Origin: Plantago major
Taxonomy: Eukaryota; Streptophyta; Magnoliopsida; Lamiales; Plantaginaceae
NCBI GenBank assembly: GCA_026545765.1
Contig: CM048844.1
Coordinates: forward strand, 22,762,237 to 22,826,236
DNA: 64,000 nt
Reading direction: 5' to 3'
A program made the position numbers and the translations under genes. Below, one piece after another: positions 50,212 to 61,000 of the stretch (position 1 is the stretch's first letter; each line of letters opens with the position of its first letter). The notes under the pieces are model-generated. The model had not been told where the DNA came from and did no database searches. It saw nothing but the letters and a program-made list of their open reading frames with translations.

Positions 50212-53200
50212 CCACAACCTGCAGATGCTATGAATTATAGAAGCAACATCCAATCCTTCGTCAAGGATATTAGGTCTTTTGGTTTCTCAATAAATCACTT
50301 GGCTGCTATAAAGCGTACGCCGTTCTGGCTCATTGTGGATTCAGCACTTAAAATGGAAGATCAATCCATACTGATGCGTTTTAAGAAGAGAGATCAGAAC
50401 ATCACACGCATCATTAAGAGATTTCACTGTAGAGATAACCAGAAGGGATTCTTGTTTGGCAACACTTTCCTGGTCCCTACTCGCGACGATGTTGAGCTTA
50501 TTTTTGGTGTAAGGGATGGTACAAGACCAGTTCGGATAGGATCTGGAACAGTACGTGTCACCCGGTTCCTGAAAAGATGTTTTCCCGGCAAGGTTTTACA
50601 CCGTGAAGGTGACAAGGTGGTATCTCATTACAAAATGTCACCTGCATTGCTGAAGAGGACACTTGCAGAGAAGATTTCCATGGGTGATGCCGCCCCCGCT
50701 GAGGACGTTGCTCGCCTGCTGCACCTGTACTTGCTTTCCTCGTTGTTCGTCCCAAACCAAAACTTGTCACTTAATTGGCGAGTAACTGAGATACTTTATG
50801 ATTTCAAAAATATATGCTACTTCGACTGGTGCACGTACATCCTGTGTGAGCTTATGGAGGAGGATATTCACGCTTAGGTCAACTATCGTATTGGATCGTG
50901 TGCTATTTTTTTGCTGGTAAGATCATGTCCTGATTTGTTGTTTGTTTTTGAAAATAAAATATGCCCGGCAGTAGAGCATCACAAGTTGTATTTTGTTTGC
51001 AGTTTTGGATCTATGAACATACTTCCCTAATAGATGCGAATGAGGATTATGCCACAATTCCTCGGTACCTAAAGTGGGATTTGACTCTATTATCTAATAG
51101 GCTGGCAAGTTGTGACCTAGACAGACTCGATGAAACAACTGTAAGTGAAATTGTAGGCTTGTGTCTTTATACAAGTATTCATTGGACAACCTACGTAGGT
51201 TTTTTAAAGTTCCCTATGTGCAGGATATTTTGCTTGAGATTTCGGCAACAATTGCAGAGGCTAGGGCGCTAGATGATGACATTGATTGCATGATCAAGCA
51301 GCCGATGAAGTCTCACGTAGAATCTGTTAAAGGTAACAAAAAACTGGCTGCTAGTGAGACTACTTCTTATACTATGACCAGTAATCTTGTGGATGACGAC
51401 ATTGTGGACGAGCCAGTTTCCATATTTTCTCCTTTCCCCCGCAATCCGACACAACCAAGGTTTGCTGCACCATCTTTTGACCTTGGATATGGCGAACCAA
51501 CTGACTACAATGACCGCCAGGTCAACAATCTCGCATCACCCAAAAAAGTTTGTTCTGATACCGACATGTTTGTAGTAGATGAAACTGTTGTGAATATAAT
51601 GAGTCCTGGTGCGGCTAGGCTAACGTTGAAGTTCAACTCCCCCTCGCGTGATCCTTCAGTCAGGCAGGATCACCAGCATGTTGATGAGAAAAAGAACGAG
51701 GGTGAACGTATTAGACTATTGGAGGCAGATCTGGAAGCTTCTAAGAATCTTGTTCTGAAACTGCAGTGTGATCTTGAGGTGAAGGATAAGGCGAAGAATG
51801 TGGAGGAGTCAGCTGCTAATCAAGGCTTCAGAGAGGCTTCTAAAGAGATAATTTTTTGTTTACGTGCCGACCTCGCCGAATGTGAGCATGTAAAAACAAG
51901 GCTATTCCATAAGAACGAGCAATGCGAGAACGCTGTTAAGGTTCTGGAACAAGAGAAGTGGCGGCTAGGTGACAAGTTATCAACTGAGATTGCTAAGAAT
52001 ACAAAATTGTCCGATGAAAACGAGAGGCTGTCCAAGGCTGCAGTAGAGGGACAGAGTAGGAAGACTCTGCTGTTGCTCGACAACGAACGGTTGAAGGTTG
52101 AAGTTGCAAGGCTTAACAAGGAGCTTGATGATATTTTGCAGTTACCCCCAGGCGATCGTGATTCCTACGCCCCTATTAATGCAACTCCAGGTTCTGGGTC
52201 ACTGGGTGTTGTTTCAGTGACAAGTACCGGTCAGACCCCTAATGCATCAGTTCTGAAGAGCTGTTCTAATAAGATGGCGACTCGTACTGACTCTGTGACA
52301 AAACACTAGCGGGATGTTGACTAGCTTGAACGCGAGCATTCAACCTGCAGGTGCTTATGGTGATCTGGCAGGACTCCGACTATTTAAAACTCCTGAAACA
52401 CATATGAAGACCAAGACCACCTTTGGCACAACAACAAGCAGTCTGTTGGCTAAGCAGAACTTGAATGGTATAAACCCTGTCATTCATGGAAATGCACCAG
52501 CTCTTTGCCCAGTTACAGTCAAGATTGAACTTGCTGATGACTTGCCATTGTCCAGCGGTGTTATGCTTAAGAGCGGATCTCCGGAAACCGAGGAGACTAT
52601 GATCACCCGCATACAGGAGCGGACATTACTAGATGCAAGGAGGAAGAAGGCATTGGTGTCCCCACTACCACTTGCGTTGGCTAATGCTGGTAAAAGACAA
52701 CTTCATTGTAATGAAATCAGGGCACTACAAATTGACAGAGATAGCCATGCTTATCAGAAAACATTGCCCTACTATACAAGCTGGCTAATCCACAAGTCTA
52801 AAGAAACCCCTCCTGGGTAAGATTCATATACTTGGCATGCTTATTTTGCATTACACTCACACGCATAACATCTAACATGTTGCAGTAACGTTCTTCTGCA
52901 GTTTCAGTGTACTCACCGTAGAAAACTCTTACATGAACAACTACATCACCTTGGAGGACTTTGAAGCATTACTAAACCATGATTCCATTAATGATTCTGT
53001 GAGTTTGTATATCTCATTATGTTAATACGTTGCTTGCGCTTTTATTATTCTAAGTTGTTTTTCTTAGTTTTCTCTGACTATGTGAAGTTTAAAATTTTCA
53101 AGGTAATTGACACGTGGGGACTTTTAATGAACCAAATAGTTAACGGTTCAACAAAAGCTAAGGAGAAGCGTAATTTCCTGGCTAGGCAGACTTACTTATT

Positions 53201-53938
53201 CAGGAGCTTTTGCTGGGTAAGTTTTTTAGCCAAACGCGAAGTAACTTTGATATCCAATATCTAACTCACTTATATTCTATATTGCATGACAGTTGTACGT
53301 TGCAAGGTACGATGTTGAGAACTGGTACAAGAGCATGTGCACCCAGTTTGTTGACAAAAAGATTGTTGACGCTCTACGGTTTGAGACATGGATATTTCCT
53401 GTAAACACAACCGGTCGACTTGACCCTAGGAAGCATGAAGGTGACCATTGGACTCTCCTCGTCTTCACAGTAAGCACTTGTAGCTGGGTCTTCTACAACT
53501 CCTTATCACCTATTGATTCTGCAGTTGACCATCATTACAATGCCGCGTTGACCCTGGTACGGAACAGTCTACATTCTTGATTAGACATATTCGATTGGGC
53601 ACCTGTTCCAGTTAGTAATCTTATATGCTTGTTGTTGGTAGGTTAAATACGTGGAGAGACAGATCAAGCAGTCTGGATGTTCGTTGAGAATCCCAATCTT
53701 CCGCAATGACTTCCAGACCCGTGTTGTCCGGTGGACTGACACTCCGCAGCAAGCTGAGGGTACAAGGGATTGTGGTATTGTAGTATGCACATTGATGGAA
53801 GCTATAATACGAAAGGATGTTGTCAAAAGGGAATGCTGGACTGCGTGCCTTGGGGGGGGGGGGATCCGGGCTAACATTGTTGGTGTTTTGTGTGAGACTG
53901 CAATGAACCAAGAACAAAACAATGCTACCCGCAAGTGA
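50212..53938 (+). pseudogene. Ulp1-like (C48) cysteine protease of the Mutator-like element
   Basis: Exon segments: 50212-50920, 51002-51140, 51223-52309, 52314-52817, 52903-52998, 53102-53217, 53294-53556, 53642-53938. The N-terminal region (DAMNYRSNIQSF..., FLVPTRDDVELIFGV, DWCTYILCEL) is of the kind seen in plant transposon Ulp1 proteins. A long coiled coil spans about 51690-52140. The C-terminal protease keeps His in HEGDHWTLLVF, Gln in DTPQQAEGTRDCG and Cys in DCGIVVC; the usual acidic residue is Asn in FYNSLSP. The frame carries a TAG (50875-50877) inside an exon that otherwise reads on as VNYRIGSCAIF and joins the next exon's FWIYEHT, and a frame change near 52300, so this copy looks decayed. 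Ulp1 proteases cleave SUMO-like tags; the role of transposon members is unknown. Confidence 0.7.
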
Positions 53939-55731
53939 TTGCGCTTCGCTGCATTATCTAATCTATCTTATTATGTTTTATTGATGTTGGATTTTCCTAA
54001 GACCAGGGAGTTCAGTGATGTTTCTTCCTGAATATGGTTATGAACATGTTCTATGTTTATTTGTAGTTGTGCAACTTTCTAATTCTAGATCTCCATCATG
54101 TGATTGCTTGTTGTGATGCATAAAACTTTTTGATTATCTACCCGTACTGTAACCTTTAATGTGTATGGCTTTTTAATTTGCTCAGTTGGAGTTTTGTTGT
54201 TCTTCCGAGGTTATTGGTTTTAGTATATTTATTTTACAAAATATAGGGTATGAATAGATTTATATTTTAACAAATACATTATAATATAGAGCAACGCATA
54301 GATCGTAATTTTTTTCCCCATCTTACGAGCTAACCCCCCCCCCCCCCCAATTGTAAGGAGAACTTGATTTACTTTAGTGGGAGGCAATCGTTTCAATTTA
54401 ACACCCCCACGATGCTGCCCGGCCGCCAAGTACCCACGCAATCCTGCCCCCCACCACTGATGTCCGGGAGTGAAATTCCAACACCGACGTGGCCCTAGCT
54501 ATGTTTGTGGGGAAACGAATAAATTGTAATACAGATCGAAATTTAAATCTCTTACATTTATTTCTTGCAGCTTTCTTGTGTATGCCCCGATGTTTTATAA
54601 AATTACACTAACTTAATCACTAAGTACTTGCCGTCACATGAGGCCACACATTTGATGCACAGCATCCCATGCCTGGCCATGAAGTACTTAGTGATGCCCA
54701 TGTCGCCTAGCATTGTTAATTATACGGTTTTGAAATATATGTGTGAAATCCATGCAGTGACCTTCCATGCCCCATGTGACGATGATGCCCGGATTGCCAT
54801 AACCTAACAAATCGGTGCCAATGAAATACAATGGCAGTTTGCCTTGACCGGACTAGTTGGCTATTCCTTTGCATAATTGCAATTTTTTCCCCACGAAATG
54901 GTCAATTTACACAGTGCAATGTGTGTGATGAACTCATTCATGAAAACATTTTAGTATCAATTTATATTTAGTTGAAGGAAGAAGAACATCTAAATTTCAA
55001 ACATTACGTAATATGACTATGAAGGTATAATCTATGTACATATATATTTTTCAAAGCTAACGTTTTAAAATTGTTTTCTTTATTAGTGCAATGCAGACAA
55101 CATGCATTACTTTTTTTCATAAACTTAAATCAGAAACAGGACAAAATATTAATTAATAAACACCAATAATCTGAATTGTCACTTGAAGCAGGCTTAGTTT
55201 GTACTTAAACATAATCTTCTACGTACTTGGTAGATCCATGAAACAATATTGTTTAAAACACCAAACCATTGGTTGTTATAACCCAGCAAAAGAGCACATC
55301 TCTAGGCCAACCAGCTAACGACTCAACGTAGATTGTATCACCGAAGTCTCATTTCCTTTGCTAGGTTTGCCAGCTGACATCTCAGCATTTTCTCCAATTC
55401 GTGTGAACCTCACTTCCCATGTAACTCCTTCGGCATTTCTTAACTTCATATCAGAATACCCATACAGCAACTGGCACCTTGCAAATCGTAACGGAATTTC
55501 CTATCAAAGGAATACTATCATAGTTGATAACATCATTAATAATTTGCACTTTGATGAAAAAAATAATGTCGAAAGGAACATCATTGCTGCATACCAGGGT
55601 GGTGGACATTAGATGTTCTTTGTCAAGCTTAGCCTTGAAGTATTCCACGTTGCGATCCCATGGACGTCTCCTTACATGGTGATTGCGATATTTTTTGTTG
55701 GCCATGTTATCATTGTTTGAGTAACCTGGTT
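53939..55731. other. Noncoding part of the Mutator-like element
   Basis: No gene recognised. It has an 18-base C run at 54335-54352, a GC-rich tract at 54360-54480, and AT-rich DNA after 54900. The B3 gene's 3' UTR should lie near 55400-55731. Confidence 0.4.
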
Positions 55732-56951
55732 TTATTTTTTCCCACAAGTGACATTACTGTGAGAATGTATTTCCCAGAATATTGGCGTGGCCAAATTACA
55801 TAATTTGTACTTGTTAGATTGTAAAGTAAGAACACCTTGAAAATCAAAGGGCATATACTCTGCAGAATCTCCAACTTTTGGTGATTGCACATCAGTTTCC
55901 TCATTTCTGGAGTTGCCTGTAGTAGAACATTTAGTGTTAGTGTACTTGTTTCATTATTAGGTAATTGCAGATTAATAGTTGAATATTACAGTTTTATCGA
56001 ATGAGTAAAATCAAATTTTATTTGTGACCAACCTGTGGATTTGTCTGATATGCTTCTGCATGCACCTTCGACTGAGCTTGTGGTATCTGAACTCGAATAG
56101 GTAGTGTTACTGTCCGTGATATCTAGACCATGCACGCTTCCTTTTAAAAGTCATTGGTTAACATTTTGCGTTGTACCATTCGAAGAATAACAATAATTCA
56201 AATATATTCGTGGACAATACATTATATAAAATCCAACAGTATTAATCCTGGCCCACGAGTTGAACTAAATCAAGCTTCATAATTCATATGATCCACCTAA
56301 TAATTCTCTGTATTGAATGAAAGTAACAAGAACCTTTTCTCCTTACCGGGTATAATAGAAGCTGGTTCTATCTTAGGGATACGATTGTAATTCCCTAAAC
56401 TTTCTGTGTTGATTGTCGTTGGTGCTGGCATGCTTCCCTCGTTCTCCATTCCACTCATTTTGTAAATTGTAACGTAGAACTCTGTCTTATTTTTGAACAA
56501 GAAGGTTATTGAGTCACCTGCTTCTAGTTTGTATGTGTTGCGGAATGCACACCAACCATTCCGGAACAATACACTTCCACCATTATCAACAACCTGTATA
56601 CGCCATGTTCTCCCATCCCTAGTTATCAACACATCATGAAATGGTCTCAGTGGTAAGTATACCTGCGCAAACTCTGGTGGGATAGGCTGTCAAATTCAGA
56701 TAAGTAGAGATATCAGGTGGTACCTATGAAACACTTTTAGTTTTGTAAGACGTATATAATATTTCTTAAATAAGCAATAGAACAACATTTGTGCATCAGC
56801 TGGCCTTAGCGTTAGTTAAAGAATAAAAATCTGGAATGAACTTGCTACTTAGATACCGTCGTAGTTGAATCTGACCAGGATGTGTATTTAAACTTACCAG
56901 ATATCCCCTTTCTGTGAAGGTTATCTCCTTCTTGAATCTGTCATGAACCAT
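55732..56951 (-). CDS. Small B3-domain DNA-binding protein inside the element
   Basis: Four minus-strand exons (56951-56898, 56686-56347, 56140-56033, 55916-55732) join in frame to 228 aa. The B3 domain fills the first ~95 residues: RFKKEITFTERGYL, IPPEFAQVYLPLRPF, VLITRDGRTWRIQV, GSVLFRNGWCAFRNTYKL, EAGDSITFLFKNKTEFYVTIY. This order, with a W-containing strand, NGW..F and an L..GD...F close, is typical of REM-type plant B3 transcription factors. The rest is Ser/Thr-rich and acidic. B3 domains bind DNA; the target is unknown. No in-frame stop was found, unlike the neighbouring Ulp1 gene. A further 5' exon may exist, as many B3 proteins start a few residues earlier. Its place inside the element suggests capture or a native element gene. 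Confidence 0.65.
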
Positions 56952-57527
56952 TAACTCTGTAGGTGGATCAACTTTTTTTTTTTTTTGTGATAATCAAAGT
57001 ATTCTCCATCCGATGCTTGGCTGGTTATTTGCTCTCGATCTCCAATAGTTCATGTATCCTGGTGAGGATAGCCATTTCTTGATTCTGATGCTTTCTAGCT
57101 GTACTTGAAATGTCCTTTAAGGGGTATGTACTATTGGAAATTTGAAATTTACAATATGATAGAAATTTACAATATGCTAAATGTGAAATTTTAATATTTA
57201 TTCTTAGTTACGTTTTGCCAACAAATAATAGCGTCTTCTATTATAATTTAATTATTGAGAACTCAGGATAACCCAGAAAAACATTTATTAAAAATAGGTG
57301 GGAGTAAATTGAAATTCTAGACAAATTAAGGAATGGATAGAAAAAATCGAATTTTTTGATTTTGTATGGCCCGAAGACCGGACCGAATTATGGTCGGTTT
57401 TGGCCCAGTCCGAACCAAAAAATTCGGATTGGTCTGGGCCCGGACCGAAAAAGACCGCAATATGTAATGGAAAAAAAAAACAGTCGGCCTGCTGCTGTGC
57501 TGCATAACAGCCTGCTTCCTGCTTAAG
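56952..57527. other. Right subterminal part of the Mutator-like element
   Basis: Promoter side of the B3 gene. 57340-57470 is a dense inverted-repeat-like segment of GGACCGAA / TTCGGT words that may be a separate small insertion. No gene. Confidence 0.4.
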
Positions 57528-57755
57528 TCAACCAAAATCATACAAATACACAGCCTTCTATGTTGGACCATTTCGTAAAAAACCCGCTCAAAATCAGATT
57601 AGAAAAGTCTACATTACGATCTTTGTCTTGTTTTATGGGCATCAACCAAAATCATACAAATACACAGCCTTCTATGTTGGACCATTTCGTAAAAAACCCG
57701 CTCAAAATCAGATTAGAAAAGTCTACATTACGATCTTTGTCTTGTTTTATGGGCA
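57528..57755. repeat. 114-bp tandem duplication across the element-host junction
   Basis: Two adjacent copies of 114 bp start at 57528 and 57642. Each contains the last 58 bp of the Mutator-like element, its right target duplication and about 46 bp of mannosidase upstream DNA, so the right end of the element is present twice. Unit 1 has only one copy of the host part. Confidence 0.9.
57586..57595. repeat. Right target site duplication of the Mutator-like element
   Basis: GCTCAAAATC, matching 48429-48438; duplicated again at 57700-57709 by the 114-bp tandem repeat. Confidence 0.85.
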
Positions 57756-58044
57756 TATTATCCTTTCCAGCACTAATTGACACAGGGATAGTTAATTCTT
57801 TCACCTTTTCTAGTTTTTACCCACTTGCTCTCAATGCCAATTTATCAGTTGAATTCTAAAACCCTGTGAAATTTTAGCCGGCTGTAAAATTCGAAGGAGA
57901 AATCAATGAATTATTGCTGTCCTTTTCACTGACTTCTTGACAATTTCACAATGAAGTCTTCCTTAACCATTCCTTGGGGTAGTAGCAGCTGTGACTGTGT
58001 ATTCCACGGTAAACCCAAAGTGGGGATTTTTTCTGGGATTGGAA

Positions 58045-61000
58045 ATGGAAAAGTTAGCTCGACCAGTTTTAGCTATACTCTGCATTGCGTATGTGTTTTG
58101 TTGGGCTGGGATTTTGGGGGTTGATGGTTATGTGAAGTATAACACTGGGAGTGGAATTGTGGATGGGAAACTGAATGTTCACTTGGTTGCTCATTCTCAT
58201 GATGATGTTGGTTGGCTTAAGACAATTGATCAGTACTATGTTGGGTCGAATAATAACATTCAGTTAGTAAGTGTCAATTCTTTCGTTGTCCCAATTCCCG
58301 AAAAGAGAATGTTTGTGAAGATGTATGTTTTTATTATTTGTTGTGTGATGATTGTTGATGGTGCAGGGTGCATGTGTGGAGAACATTCTGGACTCGGTTG
58401 TCGTGGCGTTGCGTCGGGACCCTAATAGAAAGTTCATATTTGCTGAAATGGTATGAGTATGTTGGTTTATATAAGTAAACTATCTATTATCAGTCTCAAG
58501 AATTATGTTTGGAGCCTGGAGGTGTTCTAACTTCTAAGTTAATGAAATTGTATACCTGTCTTCACGGGTTCTAATAGTGAAATCGTATGTATATGTAGTC
58601 TGTGAAAGTATGAGTACCAGGACTGCTGCTCCTTGGTAATATATTTGAACCATGTTGCAGTAGGTTCTGAAGTTTTTGAATGATACGATATTGTGATTCA
58701 TAGCAATGAAGTCGATGCTATTATTGTGATGAACTCGGGCTATTTATAATTCTTCAATTAAATTTATGCCATTTTAGCATGAAGAGCTGGTGAGTGGGTT
58801 ATTACAGCCTTCAGTGTGATTAAATATTGACTGAACCGATCAAGAAACCAATTTGCCATTATTTGTGACTCGTTTTACAAATTCAGTTCATGTATGCAAT
58901 TTGGCACATTACATTACATTGACTTGGACTGCATGTTTATAGGATTGTCAAAGTTGTGCTGGCATGTAGGAAAATGATGTAATTTAGCATATTGGTATTA
59001 TTATGTTGCTATTTCTGATCTAAAATGCATGATATCCAATAGGCATTTTTCAATCGATGGTGGGAAGAGCAAAGTACAGACACTCAAGAAGAAGTGAGAA
59101 ACCTGGTGGATGCTGGACAGTTAGAATTTGTGTAAGAGAATTTCATGTAATGTAATATGTTTGTAACCGTGGATGTTCCATTGAAGTTACTCAAATAATG
59201 TTTTGTGCAGAAATGGTGGCTGGTGTATGCATGATGAGGCGACCACTCATTATATAGACATGATTGACCAAACAACTCTGGGCCATCAACTGATAAAAGA
59301 TCTATTCAATAAGACTCCACGGGCAGGATGGCAGATTGATCCGTTTGGCCACTCTGCTGTTCAAGCTTATCTACTTGGCACTGAGGTAAGCATGTTCCCT
59401 AATTGGTAATCTGATTGGTGCTTTTGTCTTTTTGTTTCTCGTTCAGTTTGTATTTATTATTTTTTTTCCATGGACTATGTAGCTTGGATTTGATTCTGTT
59501 CACTTTGCACGGATTGATTATCAAGACAGAGCAATACGCAAGGGAGATAAATCTCTTGAAGTCATATGGCAGGGTTCCAAGACATTCGGTCCATCTTCTC
59601 AGGTTAGTAATGCCAACAGTTGATCCAAGCAAATGTTTTTACAGTCAATCTGCTTCACTTCATCATGTTTGAGATCTGGGTTCTTGCAGATATTTGCCAA
59701 TGCATTTCCGAATCACTATAGCCCACCAGAAGGGTTTCATTTTGAAGTGAACGATAACTTTGATCCCGTCCAGGTTCTCTGACAAAAGGAGCATCCTGAA
59801 GTTATGATTTTTACCTTAATTATTTGTGCTTCTGTTAGAAGTTCTCAAATTTCTCAAATGCAGGATGATCCGCTCCTTTTTGACGTTAACATAGACATAC
59901 GAGTTGATGACTTTATCCTTGCTGCAATGGTTCAGGTAAAGACGGGCATTTCTAATCACTGAAAAGATGTACATTTGGAGATTGCATGGGAGCTCATTTG
60001 TTTCATATATGCAGGCAAATGTAACAAAAACTAATCATATCATGTGGACTATGGGAGATGACTTCCAATATCAGTATGCCGAGTCCTGGTTTAAGCAGAT
60101 GGACAAACTTATTCATTATGTCAACCAGGTACATTTTTTACTTGCATAAGCTTGGATTGTGATGGCTTCAGCTCTGACCCGATTGGAAAGTGCATGCAAT
60201 GCTCTTCACTCAGTGCAGCTTCTGTGTTAAAGTTTATTTATCTTCGTTTAAAGGAAAATATGACTATTCCTGAGATAGTTCCTGAGCAAATGTTCTCAGT
60301 CTCTCCTCTCACCCTACTGTCAACATATATTAATTACTGAATTCGTTGAATTATTATTTTTCTGCTGGTAACTTATCTTTCCAACAGTTCTCATTTGATC
60401 ATACAAACATTTGGAGCAAGTGTGGTATTAATTTAACGAAAAATTATTAGTTTGTAGTCCTCTATTACATTTTGCCAGCCAGCTGTATTTCTGGGGAAAT
60501 TCAGATATCTTAATTGCAAATGTTATCTATGGCGATATTATTACAATTTATAAGAATATGAACTTGTTTTCCATCTCAATGAGTCTAAGAAGTCATTTTG
60601 AAACAGGATGGTCGTGTTAATGCATTATATTCTACGCCATCCATATATACAGATGCAAAACAAGCTGCCAATGTGTCTTGGCCTCTGAAAACTGATGACT
60701 ATTTCCCGTGAGCAGTACACAACTCTTGGTTTAAGTTATTGTACTCTGAATCCTATTGGACCCTTTTTTCCTTACAGCTTCTTGTTTGTTCATGTCTAAA
60801 AGATATGCTGACGGTGCCAATTCTTACTGGACTGGCTTTTTTACAAGTCGCCCGGCTTTGAAAGGATACATACGTTATCTAAGTGGATATTATCTGGTAA
60901 TCTGATTTGATACTTTTTAGTTTTTACCTTTGTCTGGATGAGTAATCTCTTTCGAAGTGCTACCACTAAATATCGTTTTTGAATATGTAGGCTGCTCGTC

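Larger units (their letters stand above)
48439..57585. mobile_element. 9.1-kb Mutator-like element with Ulp1 and B3 genes
   Basis: Unit 1 gives the empty site, so both ends are defined to the base. The left end reads GGGGAAGCTACAATTCAGTC followed by CAACAT; the right end read inward is GGGTTTTTTACGAAATGGTC followed by CAACAT. They share the GGG start, TAC at position 9, and GTCCAACAT in register at position 18, with weaker matches between: a degenerate terminal inverted repeat. Inside are a plus-strand Ulp1-type protease gene and a minus-strand B3 gene. No MURA-type transposase was recognised. MULEs carrying Ulp1-like genes (the Kaonashi type of Arabidopsis) are established, and this has that overall form. 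The 57330-57470 part, rich in GGACCGAA words, may be a nested insertion. Confidence 0.8.

Noticed and set aside
53850..53862. Functional meaning of long G or C runs (also near 47190 and 54335)
   Set aside because: These homopolymers are more likely slippage-prone tracts or sequencing-length uncertainty than signals.
57991..58425. A 144-codon frame covering mannosidase exon 1 and running into intron 1
   Set aside because: It begins at a GTG and reads through a good GTAAGT donor at 58267; the true exon is 58045-58266.
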